This document shows, piece by piece, positions 51,272-60,239 of a stretch of DNA of 64,000 nt. A program made the translations under genes and the position numbers. The stretch spans positions 62,001 through 126,000 of the forward strand of contig NZ_JALIGE010000076.1 of NCBI RefSeq assembly GCF_024764835.1. The letters are read 5' to 3'. A model generated the notes under the pieces. The model did no database searches and was not told where the DNA came from. It was given only the letters and a program-made list of their open reading frames with translations. Position 1 is the first letter of the stretch. Every line of letters starts with the position of its first letter. The DNA is from Scandinavium hiltneri. GTDB lineage: Bacteria > Pseudomonadota > Gammaproteobacteria > Enterobacterales > Enterobacteriaceae.

Positions 51272-51450
51272 CAGTCACCCCCGGTGCTGTTCAGCGAAGT
51301 TGACAAGAATTTTGCCATCAGCCAGGACCATGACAGGCACAGCAAACCACCAGAAATATAGCCAGCGGGGGGATAAATCATCCATGCCCCAAATGAAAGC
51401 AAAAGCGCCCCCAGCACTCCTATCAGCGGAGTGAGTATCGTCAGGATCAT
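51271..51450 (-). CDS. Small two-span membrane protein between terminase and portal
   Basis: A 59-residue ORF. MILTILTPLIGVLGALLLSF and a second hydrophobic stretch (YISGGLLCLSWSWLMAKFL), ending STGGD. Its stop overlaps the portal start by one base, a coupling typical of real phage genes. Short hydrophobic proteins at this place occur in HK97-type phages; role unknown. Confidence 0.75.
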   Translation of the reverse strand: MILTILTPLIGVLGALLLSFGAWMIYPPAGYISGGLLCLSWSWLMAKFLSTSLNSTGGD

Positions 51451-51461
51451 AAACGCCTCGG

Positions 51462-53195
51462 TTAAAGTGAACGTATGCCGCGTGATTCGATGCGTTCAGA
51501 AATTGAGTCAACCTTTTCGTAAAGCATCGAACGGCCAATCGCCATAATCAGCGCAACAGCGCCGTCGATTTTGTTTTCGTTCTGCTCTTTGATCGGCTTA
51601 ACCACATCGTCATTACCCGGCAGATATTTCCCGACGACGTTACTGATACACCAGCTCATGATCGGGTTGCCGTCGTGGTGAAAACGTCCCGACTCAATGG
51701 CTGCTTCCAGTTCTTTCATCGGGTCAGACATGTTGGTGTAATTCTGGATGATGGTGATGGGATTAAGCCCTTCATCAGCCAGATCATGAGAAAGGCCCGT
51801 CGCACCGAAGGGATCAATCGGCGACTCGCTTACTGGGTTGAGTTTGTTCGCTGCTTTGGCCTCTTCAAGGATGTAGCGATAATCAACTTCCGCGCCATCC
51901 GTTACCGTCAGCAGCCCCATCTCAACCCACTTCTGAAAACGTTCAGCAGTGCGACGATCCTCATTTCTGTCAACGCTATAGACCGTGTCATAGGGCACCC
52001 AGAAACGCGGTGCAACGCTGTAATAATGCGTTTTCCCATCGATCTCCCGGGTAAACAGCCGCGGCATACTGTTCATATCCAGCTTTCGTGCAAGGTCAAA
52101 TCCCAGCACGCAAGGCTGTCCTTCGAACTGCTCCAGCGTCAGCGTCTTGTCTTCACAGTTCTGCCAGGACACCAGGTTGAAGAACGCGGCGCGGGCAGCG
52201 ACCCAGATATTCAGGTGCTTCGTTTTGAACACGCCCGCCTGGCGGGCATTGTTTATAGCACGCTGTTGCTGGCTCAACAGGAAGTCGCGGTAGACCGACA
52301 CCCCCATATTCGGGTTTGCCTTCTCCAGCACCTTCGGGTCGGTCCAGTCATCACCTTCATCGACGGTATAAACAACACCGAACAGCTCCTCGTTGGGCAC
52401 CGAGCCATTCAGCATCTCGATAACTTCACGGCGCTTGTCGTAGCAAGGTCCCTCGATGTTGTAGCCCGCTGTGGTGATTGCCCACATCAGCGGCTGCCGG
52501 CGGGCCCCCATGCCCGTCAGCATCGTGGTGTACAGCGAATCGGTCGGGTGTTCATGATATTCGTCGACTATCGCGCAGTGTGGCGAGGCCCCGTCACCGG
52601 GATTGCCGATCAGCGGCTCGAAGCGGGCGCCGTCTTCCGGCCGGTTCAGATTTGAGGCGTTTACCTCAATGCCGAAGGCCTCCACCAGCAGTGGAGTGCG
52701 CTTGCACATCAGGCGCGCTGGCCGGAATACTTCCCACGCCTGCTTTTCCGTTGTGGCGCCAGAGTAAACCTCGGCACCGAACTCGTTATCACAGGTGAAG
52801 CAGTAAAGCGCCACGCCAGCAGAAATGGCCGACTTACCGTTCTTACGGGGGATCTCGGTATAGACCTCCCGGAAACGGCGAAGCTTCGATCCCTTTTGCA
52901 CCCAGCCAAAAGCACAGCAGATGATGAACAACTGCCAGGGCTCCAGGGTGATCGGCATCCTCTTGAACGCCCATTCCCCCTTCGTATGTGGCAGCAGCTG
53001 AATAAACTTCGCGGCCTTCTCCGCCATGTCTTTATCAAATCGGTACCGGAATTTTCGGCTTTTCTCCTGAGCCATATCATCGATATGGCGCTGACAGGCC
53101 TGAATGACATACTGGCACGCCGGGAGCTTACCCCGCACAACGTTGCGGGCGTACTGATTCGCGGCGTTAACGTTGGGGTACGATTTGCGGCTCAT
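51462..53195 (-). CDS. Terminase large subunit
   Basis: A 577-residue packaging ATPase/nuclease. Walker A-like EIPRKNGKSAISAG near residue 120, a Walker B region with IVDEYHEH, and the RNase-H-like nuclease domain beginning at CVLGFDLARKLDM (catalytic Asp). HK97-type. It overlaps the small subunit stop by 4 bases. Confidence 0.96.
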   Translation of the reverse strand: MSRKSYPNVNAANQYARNVVRGKLPACQYVIQACQRHIDDMAQEKSRKFRYRFDKDMAEKAAKFIQLLPHTKGEWAFKRMPITLEPWQLFIICCAFGWVQKGSKLRRFREVYTEIPRKNGKSAISAGVALYCFTCDNEFGAEVYSGATTEKQAWEVFRPARLMCKRTPLLVEAFGIEVNASNLNRPEDGARFEPLIGNPGDGASPHCAIVDEYHEHPTDSLYTTMLTGMGARRQPLMWAITTAGYNIEGPCYDKRREVIEMLNGSVPNEELFGVVYTVDEGDDWTDPKVLEKANPNMGVSVYRDFLLSQQQRAINNARQAGVFKTKHLNIWVAARAAFFNLVSWQNCEDKTLTLEQFEGQPCVLGFDLARKLDMNSMPRLFTREIDGKTHYYSVAPRFWVPYDTVYSVDRNEDRRTAERFQKWVEMGLLTVTDGAEVDYRYILEEAKAANKLNPVSESPIDPFGATGLSHDLADEGLNPITIIQNYTNMSDPMKELEAAIESGRFHHDGNPIMSWCISNVVGKYLPGNDDVVKPIKEQNENKIDGAVALIMAIGRSMLYEKVDSISERIESRGIRSL

Positions 53196-53689
53196 GCGTT
53201 GATCATCTTCAGGAATGGGTTGGAAGTCTTCTTCTGGCCAGCGAGCCCGACCAGGCGCTGGCGACTGCTAGGGTCGAGACCAAGCATCGAACCGGTAGAA
53301 CTCATCTCCGATTCCTGTTCTTTCTTAGCGGTGAGCTCTGGATTCTTTATCTTTCCGCCCATCGCACCGTTGATGGTAAGCCCATCGTTCGCGATGCTCC
53401 TCACTGCACGGCGCCAGAACTCATAAGCAACGCACCAGCGCTCGAGCACGGCGAGATCGGTTACGCAGAGCAGGCCCTGACCGCATAACTCTTTCGTTGT
53501 CAGCTCCCACATAACGGTTGCCATTGGCAGACCATCGTCTTCTGCAAACCACTCCGGCGGTGCAACACCCTTGATGGGAGTGAACACCGGCTCTTCTTTA
53601 TTCAGGGCTCGCTTACCGGGATTCCCGGCCAGCTCCTTGCGCGCCGTTGGCTTTGGGCGACGCCCGGAACGCCCCGCCGTTCCAGCCAT
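53192..53689 (-). CDS. Terminase small subunit, P27 family
   Basis: A 165-residue DNA-recognition subunit. MAGTAGRSGRRPKPTARKEL and GNPGKRALNKEEP are the usual start of P27 proteins. Start at 53689; an in-frame ATG three codons earlier lacks support. It abuts the presumed packaging region to the right. Confidence 0.93.
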   Translation of the reverse strand: MAGTAGRSGRRPKPTARKELAGNPGKRALNKEEPVFTPIKGVAPPEWFAEDDGLPMATVMWELTTKELCGQGLLCVTDLAVLERWCVAYEFWRRAVRSIANDGLTINGAMGGKIKNPELTAKKEQESEMSSTGSMLGLDPSSRQRLVGLAGQKKTSNPFLKMINA

Positions 53690-53815
53690 AAGCGACACTC
53701 CAGGTTAAATTTCATTTTTCGCGGGTATAAAAATTCGAGGAGGCGGGCAGTCCGGAAGGCGCGCGGTCGCAGAGATTTGACCTCCCCCTCCCCAGTCTGA
53801 TGATGACATTAATTA
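53690..53815. other. Possible packaging (cos) region
   Basis: A 126-base non-coding gap between the HNH nuclease and small terminase genes, the place where HK97-like phages carry cos. GC-rich (GGAAGGCGCGCGGTCGCAG at about 53754). I cannot define the cut site from sequence alone. Confidence 0.35.
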
Positions 53816-54166
53816 TCACTTGAGCCGCTCACGCGCGGTCTTCGCTGCGTGACACGACCAGCACAGGCTTTCAAGGTTGCTGTCTTCATCAGTACCGCCG
53901 TGGGCCTTCGCCTTGATGTGGTCCACGCAGGACGCCTGCTTCACTATCGCCTGCCGTAGATGGTTCTGACACAGCCCTTTGTCGCGCTTAAGTATCCGCT
54001 CCCGGATGACTTCCCACTTTGTTCCGTATCCTCGCTGCTGCCGTGATTGACCTGGCTTGTAGGACTTCCAGCCTTCACCTTTGTGATTTTCACAGTAGCC
54101 AGATGGGTCTGTTGTGGTGTTGCGACAGCCGCGAACACGGCAAGCCTTTGGTGTGCGCGGTGGCAT
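53816..54166 (-). CDS. HNH endonuclease
   Basis: A 116-residue nuclease that in HK97-like phages assists terminase at cos. The cysteine pair CENHKGEGW precedes the HNH core CVDHIKAKAHGG followed by NLESLCWSCHAAKTARER, with the metal-binding cysteines. The start MPPRTPKACR at 54166 excludes 13 hydrophobic leading residues. Gene lies at the usual place next to terminase. Confidence 0.93.
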   Translation of the reverse strand: MPPRTPKACRVRGCRNTTTDPSGYCENHKGEGWKSYKPGQSRQQRGYGTKWEVIRERILKRDKGLCQNHLRQAIVKQASCVDHIKAKAHGGTDEDSNLESLCWSCHAAKTARERLK

Positions 54167-54229
54167 ATTCACTCCCCAAAAAACGTATAGCATTATCGCA
54201 GACACTCAATGAATGCCTGCTGAATGCCA

Positions 54230-54433
54230 CTAATCGTCGAGTTGCAATACACCGTGCTCAAGTGACTCTGAGTAGGCGATCATCCCTGTGTATTCAGGGA
54301 TAATCTCGCCATCATCCGCTTCAAATTCCGGGATCGTGCCAGTGGTGATGGTGTATTGGGGCTGCCCATCTTCTTTCGCGAAGGCTGCCAGGTCTTCAAT
54401 CTGCTTAGCTGTAAGAACTACTGTCATGCTCAT
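54230..54433 (-). CDS. Hypothetical phage protein, 67 residues
   Basis: Acidic small protein (MSMTVVLTAKQIEDLAAFAK ... ADDGEIIPEYTGMIAYSE). No family recognised. Located between HNH and lysis genes with a ribosome site (TGAGGAA) upstream; likely real. Confidence 0.7.
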   Translation of the reverse strand: MSMTVVLTAKQIEDLAAFAKEDGQPQYTITTGTIPEFEADDGEIIPEYTGMIAYSESLEHGVLQLDD

Positions 54434-54456
54434 TCCTCAGTTGTTAAAAAGCCCCG

Positions 54457-54690
54457 CTATTGCGAGGCTGTGATGATTTTATTTGGGCAGTTGCGCTGAA
54501 CAGACCTGTTGTGCGCCAGAATGTCCCGCTTCGTCTGTTTATCCAGCACGGCAATATCGTGCTCAGTGAGGTAGATGATGCTTACCCAGTCACAGGCCGT
54601 GTCCGTTACTTCAGGTTTTGCGGGTAAATCTTTCGCGCAACTCACGGTCAACATCGTCATCAGGAAGATGATTAACAGTCTGCTGTACAT
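54457..54690 (-). CDS. Outer-membrane spanin lipoprotein (Rz1/LysC-like)
   Basis: A 77-residue lipoprotein. The signal MYSRLLIIFLMTMLTVSC has a lipobox cysteine at residue 18. The mature part has TACDWVSIIYLTEHDIAVLD as in LysC-type spanins. It starts inside the inner-membrane spanin gene in another frame (54611-54690 shared), the classic nested Rz/Rz1 layout. Confidence 0.85.
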   Translation of the reverse strand: MYSRLLIIFLMTMLTVSCAKDLPAKPEVTDTACDWVSIIYLTEHDIAVLDKQTKRDILAHNRSVQRNCPNKIITASQ

Positions 54691-54880
54691 CCCTGGCTCC
54701 TTTTGTTGTTTCTACCCGGCGTTCGGCTACCGCTTCTGTAGCTGCTGCACGCTCTTCAGTGCGTTGCTGGTCCGCTTTTGTTTCGGCGATACTGGTACCG
54801 CGAGATTTACCCAGACCAAAAGCACCGGCAATTGCTGCCAGCGCGGCAACAATCAGGCCGGTAATCATTTCAAGTCCCAT
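54611..54880 (-). CDS. Inner-membrane spanin (Rz/LysB-like)
   Basis: An 89-residue protein with one N-terminal span (MITGLIVAALAAIAGAFGLG) and a charged helical remainder (TKADQQRTEERAAATEAVAE). With the nested lipoprotein it should fuse inner and outer membranes at lysis. Start at 54880, 7 bases after the endolysin stop region. Confidence 0.82.
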   Translation of the reverse strand: MGLEMITGLIVAALAAIAGAFGLGKSRGTSIAETKADQQRTEERAAATEAVAERRVETTKGARDVQQTVNHLPDDDVDRELRERFTRKT

Positions 54881-54887
54881 AGTGACC

Positions 54888-55502
54888 TCACACCAGTGCG
54901 GTTTTAGCTTTGGCGTAACGTTCACGGCGGTCTTTAATGCCGTTCTGCCCGCCGTTAATAATCTGCGTGACGCGTTCCACATCCCCCGAATAGAGGAGAC
55001 AACCGCGTAACGTGAAGTACCATGCCGCCGAACGGGCCGCGTGTCGCTCTTGCGTCAATAGTTCCGGAGTGCTCACAAGGTCAAGCTTCAGCGCTGTACC
55101 GCATTTGGTGTAGTTCTCACGACCAGTGATTTGCAGCAGGCCACGACCGCGATATTTCCAGCCATCACCCTGACTGTTATTCCCCATGCGGTCACCGTAA
55201 ACCAGATTGGCTATTTGTGGCTGATGAGCGACCTGTTTACCATCAACACGACCCAGCATTTCACACTGATACGGCGTCAGGCGATTACCGAAGGTTTTCT
55301 TCAGCCCTTCAACCGAGTAGTTAAAGTTTTCTACCAGCGAGGTAAAGCCATTGGATTCATGCCCAACTTGTGCAATGAACATGGCCTGGTCATTCATCGC
55401 TGTGATGCCAAATTCTGTCATTGCAGCATCGATATGCTGAAACCAGCGCGAAGCTTGCTCGGCGCTGAGTCCAGCCGCCTTTTGAAATTGTTGTAGTTTC
55501 AT
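54888..55502 (-). CDS. Endolysin, glycoside hydrolase family 19
   Basis: A 204-residue chitinase-like muramidase. The catalytic glutamates lie in AQVGHESNGFTSL (residue about 50) and the WKYRGRGLLQITGRENY segment is diagnostic for GH19 endolysins. No signal peptide, so export depends on the holin. Start MKLQQFQKAAG at 55502. Confidence 0.94.
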   Translation of the reverse strand: MKLQQFQKAAGLSAEQASRWFQHIDAAMTEFGITAMNDQAMFIAQVGHESNGFTSLVENFNYSVEGLKKTFGNRLTPYQCEMLGRVDGKQVAHQPQIANLVYGDRMGNNSQGDGWKYRGRGLLQITGRENYTKCGTALKLDLVSTPELLTQERHAARSAAWYFTLRGCLLYSGDVERVTQIINGGQNGIKDRRERYAKAKTALV

Positions 55503-55506
55503 CAGA

Positions 55507-55806
55507 TTACTTAGTGAAGGGTTTTGAGAGTTTCGCAATGTTGCCTTTGGCATTCATCACGGCCACCAGCAGGGCAACAACCACAACCGAATACGGAATA
55601 CAGGTCTGCGTTATCAGCCCAAACCAGGTCATGATTGGTATGGCTGCGCTGGCAATCATCAGCATCACTGCAAGAAACGATTTTCCCCGATGGAACCGGG
55701 CACCGGCACTCTGGTAGAGAAACAGAGAGATAAAAATCAGCACGCAGGCAACCGCGTTGAACCAGAGCAGCCCAATGTTAACTGCCTGGAAGAATTCATT
55801 TAGCAT
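55507..55806 (-). CDS. Three-span lysis-cassette membrane protein
   Basis: A 99-residue protein with hydrophobic segments at about 13-31, 45-63 and 70-85 and a basic C-terminus (KLSKPFTK). It lies between a holin-like gene and the endolysin, overlapping the former by 11 bases. Holin or antiholin by position. Confidence 0.78.
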   Translation of the reverse strand: MLNEFFQAVNIGLLWFNAVACVLIFISLFLYQSAGARFHRGKSFLAVMLMIASAAIPIMTWFGLITQTCIPYSVVVVALLVAVMNAKGNIAKLSKPFTK

Positions 55807-56185
55807 TCCCGCCTCCCGGCCTGATGAAGTTCAGAACCATCCGGATAAAAGACATCGGGTCATCAGCGACGGTGATAGCGATCTTCACCAACAGATTGAC
55901 CACCATGCTGGCAACCAGCGCACCAATAGGAAGTTTCGCTTCAATACCATCTGCTGTGTATTTCGTCAGAAGCTCAGAAGCAAGCGGAGCTGCCACCACG
56001 CCGGATACAACAGAGGGGATGAACAGAAAGATTTTCTTCCAGTTCGAAATCGCGTTGTCTACGAGTACGAAAATCAGTGAACCTGAAACAGCTGCGATAA
56101 GAACGCCAGCGTCTATCACTGGCGACATTCCTACCACCGTTACCCCGCCAAGCAGCATGTATGCCCCGAGGGTTGTATTTGACAT
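55796..56185 (-). CDS. Putative holin, 129 residues
   Basis: Hydrophobic protein with four probable spans (including MLLGGVTVVGMSPVIDAGVL and IPSVVSGVVAAPLASELL). The C-terminus is short and charged (RMVLNFIRPGGGNAK). First gene of the lysis cassette, where phage holins sit. Ribosome site AAGGAGCAAC just before ATG. Confidence 0.78.
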   Translation of the reverse strand: MSNTTLGAYMLLGGVTVVGMSPVIDAGVLIAAVSGSLIFVLVDNAISNWKKIFLFIPSVVSGVVAAPLASELLTKYTADGIEAKLPIGALVASMVVNLLVKIAITVADDPMSFIRMVLNFIRPGGGNAK

Positions 56186-56501
56186 TGTTGCTCCTTTGCT
56201 CGGTAAAACCGGGGCTGTGGAATAGGTCAGGCTCTCGGGCTCTTATGTCAAAGTGATAGTTAGGAGTGATTCCCGGAGCCTGAAATGCAAAAAGGCCACC
56301 ATAAAGGTGACCTCAGAAGTGAGCCGATTGGCTGAATTATTCGGCTCACTTATCGAGCCAAATAAAAGACCCCGCCGAGGCGAGGTCTGGAAGATTCATT
56401 TTTACTCAACGGTAGACATACAACGCCTATCATTAGAGAAATGCTACGCAGTTTTTTTGAATTTAGCAAGCATCATGCTGCGAAAATATCAAAGTATGCA
56501 T
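56186..56501. promoter_or_regulatory. Late-promoter region with two hairpins between Q and the lysis genes
   Basis: Gene-free 316 bases. AAGTGAGCCGA/TCGGCTCACTT (56317-56351) is an 11-bp perfect inverted repeat. GACCTCGCC-type stem at 56368-56387, followed on the minus strand by TTTTATTT, is a good terminator. In lambdoid phages this interval holds the late promoter and the terminator that Q overrides; I could not place the promoter boxes. Confidence 0.6.
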
Positions 56502-57260
56502 TTAACGTGTGACATTACGCAGCTTTTTCTCTGCAAAGGTTTCCTCCTGCCAGCATTTCGTTATCAACTTATCGATAATCGGTGCATACCCGCTGTACCA
56601 CTGATAACTCGTCATATCAGGTACCAGTCTCTCTACACGTGCGCGCGCTAACGTCGTAGGCAATCTGCTATAGCCCTTGCCGTTACAGCGCCCACAAACC
56701 TTATGCACCGGCACCCCATGAAGCGCTGAACGCTTTTTATCGAGAGCTGTTCCACGACCTCTGCAATCGAGACATGCGGTGCTCACCTCTCCCTTCCCAT
56801 TACAGTGCTGGCAAATTTCCTCTACTTCTTCCGTTTTCACCTTTGGGTCAACGCCAATCACACCAGGGTGTTTAACGACCTCGCGGACCACGCGTTGAAC
56901 ACCAGCCCCACCGCAGTGCGGGCATTCGCATTTACTGGCCGCCGAGCGGGCGTAATCGCTGTAAGCAAACTTCACCAGGCACAGAGCCATCTCAGTGCGA
57001 GCCTGGTCGCTGAGCTTTTTCATGATCGGGCTGTGTAGCGCCATGGCGTATTCCATTAATCCATCAATGGCCGGGGCCGGATCCTGAACACCCGTCTTCG
57101 CAAGAAACAGGTTAAAGCCTAGTGAAGCCTGTGCCTGCACCATCCCCTGCGCAGCCATCACATCAGTAATTGTCAACGCATCACCGCCAGTCGCAGGTGA
57201 CGAATCGCTCAGGTTTGGTGACTTTGGTGAGTAGTATTTCGGTAACGATTCGATATTCAT
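56502..57260 (-). CDS. Q-type late antiterminator with zinc-finger repeats
   Basis: A 252-residue protein with three or four CxxCxG repeats (CPHCGGAG, CQHCNGKG, CLDCRGRG, CGRCNGKG), like the DnaJ zinc domain, between helical ends. This is the phage antiterminator Q family found in 82/SfV-like phages. It lies directly upstream of the late operon. It would let polymerase read through the internal hairpins at 56368 and 47841. Confidence 0.85.
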   Translation of the reverse strand: MNIESLPKYYSPKSPNLSDSSPATGGDALTITDVMAAQGMVQAQASLGFNLFLAKTGVQDPAPAIDGLMEYAMALHSPIMKKLSDQARTEMALCLVKFAYSDYARSAASKCECPHCGGAGVQRVVREVVKHPGVIGVDPKVKTEEVEEICQHCNGKGEVSTACLDCRGRGTALDKKRSALHGVPVHKVCGRCNGKGYSRLPTTLARARVERLVPDMTSYQWYSGYAPIIDKLITKCWQEETFAEKKLRNVTR

Positions 57261-57279
57261 TGCTTAGCGCTCCATACAT

Positions 57280-58308
57280 TTACGCTTTAACTATTACGCC
57301 GATCGCCAGCGCCCGATCCAGAAAACGAAACGCCAGCTCCAGCTGGGTTCCGTGCTTTTGTTCAAACGCCGCTACATCAGCATGCAATTTGTCGTGACAC
57401 TCTCTGCACAGAGGGAACACGAACAGGTCGTGGGCTTTGGTGGCGGTACCGCCCATACCATGCCCGATGATATGGTGCGGGTCGTCTGCCGGTCGGCGAC
57501 AACCTTCGCAGGGTTGAGATTTAACCCAGCGGGTATAGGCAGCATTCTCCCAGCGGCGGCGCTTAGGCCGAAGCATGAATGACTCTGGCGATTCAGGATC
57601 CGCTCTCAGCGCCAGCACTTCAGGCTGCTGCTCCGGCACAGTTTCAACCTTGCTGGCTTTTTGCCGCAAAATGCTGGTGGCCGGAACAGTAGGCATAATG
57701 TCTGCCTCTCTGTAGACCGTGGGGATCTGCTCGACAGGCAGCATCAGCGCCTGCGTCGCCATATCTTCCGGGATAGCATCAGCTACGCCTGCATAGACCG
57801 CCCACCAGCACAATTCAGCAATGGACAATTCGCGCTCACGGTTGAACCGCAGGCTAGCCAGAGCGGTGTCAATGATCCAGTTGATGACGTTGCGGCGGGC
57901 AATTCCTTCAAGTAACTCGGTGGTTTGCTCACGCAGCTTGTTTTCACAGTGCCAGCACAACATCATCGAGCCAGGCGGATGCCGCATGGTCAGCCGCTCA
58001 TGATGGTGATAATCCGAGTGCGGGTACTGGCATTCGCTAATGTTGCGCTCCAGCCAGTACTCCAGACCGGGCAGACCACCAGCAGCGCGGATCACTCTTT
58101 CATCAGTGAAGAATGGTTCCAGCGTTTTATCTTCTGCCAGTGGCTGACGGGCATCAGGAACGCGCCCGGTCGCCAGTCTTGCCATGTTCTGTGGCTGAGT
58201 CTCCACCAGCACCCGGCCACCAGAAAACAGGCTCATCAACTCACGACCTGGCTTTAACAGCACCAGGCCGAGTCGTGGAACAATTTCAGGGGTTAGCAGA
58301 GCCCTCAC
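57280..58308 (-). CDS. DUF968 recombination-associated protein
   Basis: A 342-residue protein common in lambdoid early regions. The start is GTG at 58308 (VRALLTPEIVPRLGLVLLKPG), which overlaps the upstream stop as GTGA; a longer frame from 58398 is not used. A cysteine/histidine HNH-like site lies near the C-terminus (CEGCRRPADDPHHIIGHG, then CRECHDKLHAD), suggesting nuclease activity. Confidence 0.88.
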   Translation of the reverse strand: MRALLTPEIVPRLGLVLLKPGRELMSLFSGGRVLVETQPQNMARLATGRVPDARQPLAEDKTLEPFFTDERVIRAAGGLPGLEYWLERNISECQYPHSDYHHHERLTMRHPPGSMMLCWHCENKLREQTTELLEGIARRNVINWIIDTALASLRFNRERELSIAELCWWAVYAGVADAIPEDMATQALMLPVEQIPTVYREADIMPTVPATSILRQKASKVETVPEQQPEVLALRADPESPESFMLRPKRRRWENAAYTRWVKSQPCEGCRRPADDPHHIIGHGMGGTATKAHDLFVFPLCRECHDKLHADVAAFEQKHGTQLELAFRFLDRALAIGVIVKA

Positions 58309-60239
58309 GCCACCTCCCGCTGCTGAGTGGTGCACAGATCGGGCAGGTTCGCCAACACCAACGCGCGGGCGAACGGAGGCGGCACGGCGTTCCCGCATCT
58401 CGCGACTTGTTTATCTTTGGCATAACGGTTGCCGCGATAATCGCGATCGATGACATAACCGTCAGGGAAGCCCTGCGCCTTGTACAGCTCGTGGGGTTGC
58501 AGCATACGCATACCAATATCGACAATCTGGTATGGAATGCTGTCTATATGGACCAGCCATTCGGAATCAGAAGAGCCGCAATATTCTTCCAGGAAGGTTT
58601 TAACCTCTCCGATATGCATCCCACCCGCAGTTACGGTAGGCAATGGTTTATCCACCTGCTGTCCGTCTTTACAGAAACCACGCAGATGGATCAGGTGAGA
58701 AGTCACGACGGCATGGTGATCCACTGTTGTTACAGAGTGCGCTGGTTCATCCATCGACACACCCGGCCCGGTATAGTTGCCCCCGTAGTGCTTCGCCAAA
58801 AAAGCGCTCACCGTCGCGAACTTATTGCCACCAGCAGTAACCGTTCCCAGCGGGTTCTCTATCTGTAGTACGCGTGTCGCCTGCCCCGGTCGTTCGCCGT
58901 AGCCCATCTGAATTAACGTGGGCATCACCAACTGCGACTTACCGCCACCGCCAGCCGTAATCGTTGCGCTTGGTTCGTCTGCCCGGTGCCCGATGCTGGC
59001 ACCGAACTGGCGGGCGATAACTGGGGCGACAACACAGGCCCGTGACTGTTTCAGAATGGTATGTGCCGGTTTGTCCAGCGGGCGCGGTTTCGCCTGGTAC
59101 TCACTGCCGCCGTTGCCAGCCAGGAACGGAGTCAGCGCCGCTTCCACCACACCGAGAGCATGCCCATTTCCACCCGGGCGTTTTGATGTACCGCCGGTGA
59201 CTGTCGGTACCGGTTCGGTAACTGCCTGTCCGGCTGCACCGGTGCGGAACTTTGTCAGATGCGGTACGGCGATCGCGTAGCCGTGGGTTTTGGTAATGGT
59301 CTGTAACGGCGCTCCCAGTTCCTGGCCCCGAAAACAGTCGTAATTGCCTTTCGAGGTGGTGTGGTTGCATTTCACGATGAACGGCGAGGCGTTGTCGATA
59401 ACAAAGCGCTGGATGCCGCGCGCTATGCGCTTAAGTGTATTTTCTGCCAGCGGCTTTTTGCGGTCGAAGATAGACATAGCCGGAATGTTCCAGTCGATGC
59501 ATTCCGCAGCAGTTCGCCATGGCGCAAGCTTGCCGCTCTGAACCTCCAATGATTTCGGATCGCCGTGTGTTGGCTCTGGCCACGCAATCGCCTGACCATC
59601 ACGACGCATCACCATGAAGAAACGCTTTCTGATGGTCGGCGCGCCGAAATCGCAGGCACGCAGCTCGCGATAATCGACATCATAACCAAGCCCGGCGACC
59701 AGCTGCTGCGCCTGCTCACTCTCCGGCGACAACTCCAGAAACTCGCAGCACTCCAGCAGCGCAGGATGGTGTTCCGGGATGCCAGTAGTCAGCATGCCGA
59801 CGAATGCATGGAACGTTTCACCGGAGCGCGCTGGATCAGGACGCATTTCATCTGCCAGCAACGGCCCCCAGGTTTTAAACTCCTCGACGTTCTCCAGCAT
59901 CATCACCCGTGGACGCTTTGCCAGCGCCCAGCGAATAACAATCCAGGCGAGGCCTCGAATCTCTCGCTGTACAGGCTTCGCACCTTTTGCTTTTGAGAAA
60001 TGACGGCAATCAGGGCTGAACCACGCCAGACCGACAGGATTACCGCCGGTCGCGGCCACCGGGTCAACGTCAAACACGGACTCGCAGTAATGGAGTGTGT
60101 CCGGGTGGTTTGTTTTATGCATAGCAATCGCGTTCTCGTCATGGTTGATGGCAATATCCACGCTTCGCCCGATCGCCAACTCAATCCCGGTAGAAGCACC
60201 ACCGCCACCAGCGAAGTTATCAACAATAATTTCACGCAT
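58305..60239 (-). CDS. Phage C5-cytosine DNA methyltransferase
   Basis: A 644-residue enzyme. Motif I DNFAGGGGASTGIELA at the start, ENV motif as MLENVEEF, and a long target-recognition region with repeated TxTAGG motifs (PSATITAGGGGKSQ and others). The usual motif IV PCQ reads SPDCRHFS, a variant seen in related phage enzymes, with the catalytic cysteine kept. Start at 60239. Probably modifies phage DNA against host restriction. Confidence 0.88.
   Translation of the reverse strand: MREIIVDNFAGGGGASTGIELAIGRSVDIAINHDENAIAMHKTNHPDTLHYCESVFDVDPVAATGGNPVGLAWFSPDCRHFSKAKGAKPVQREIRGLAWIVIRWALAKRPRVMMLENVEEFKTWGPLLADEMRPDPARSGETFHAFVGMLTTGIPEHHPALLECCEFLELSPESEQAQQLVAGLGYDVDYRELRACDFGAPTIRKRFFMVMRRDGQAIAWPEPTHGDPKSLEVQSGKLAPWRTAAECIDWNIPAMSIFDRKKPLAENTLKRIARGIQRFVIDNASPFIVKCNHTTSKGNYDCFRGQELGAPLQTITKTHGYAIAVPHLTKFRTGAAGQAVTEPVPTVTGGTSKRPGGNGHALGVVEAALTPFLAGNGGSEYQAKPRPLDKPAHTILKQSRACVVAPVIARQFGASIGHRADEPSATITAGGGGKSQLVMPTLIQMGYGERPGQATRVLQIENPLGTVTAGGNKFATVSAFLAKHYGGNYTGPGVSMDEPAHSVTTVDHHAVVTSHLIHLRGFCKDGQQVDKPLPTVTAGGMHIGEVKTFLEEYCGSSDSEWLVHIDSIPYQIVDIGMRMLQPHELYKAQGFPDGYVIDRDYRGNRYAKDKQVARCGNAVPPPFARALVLANLPDLCTTQQREVA

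Noticed and set aside
51675..52655. 326-codon open frame on the plus strand
   Set aside because: It is antisense to the large terminase, has no family features or ribosome site, and reflects codon bias of the real gene.
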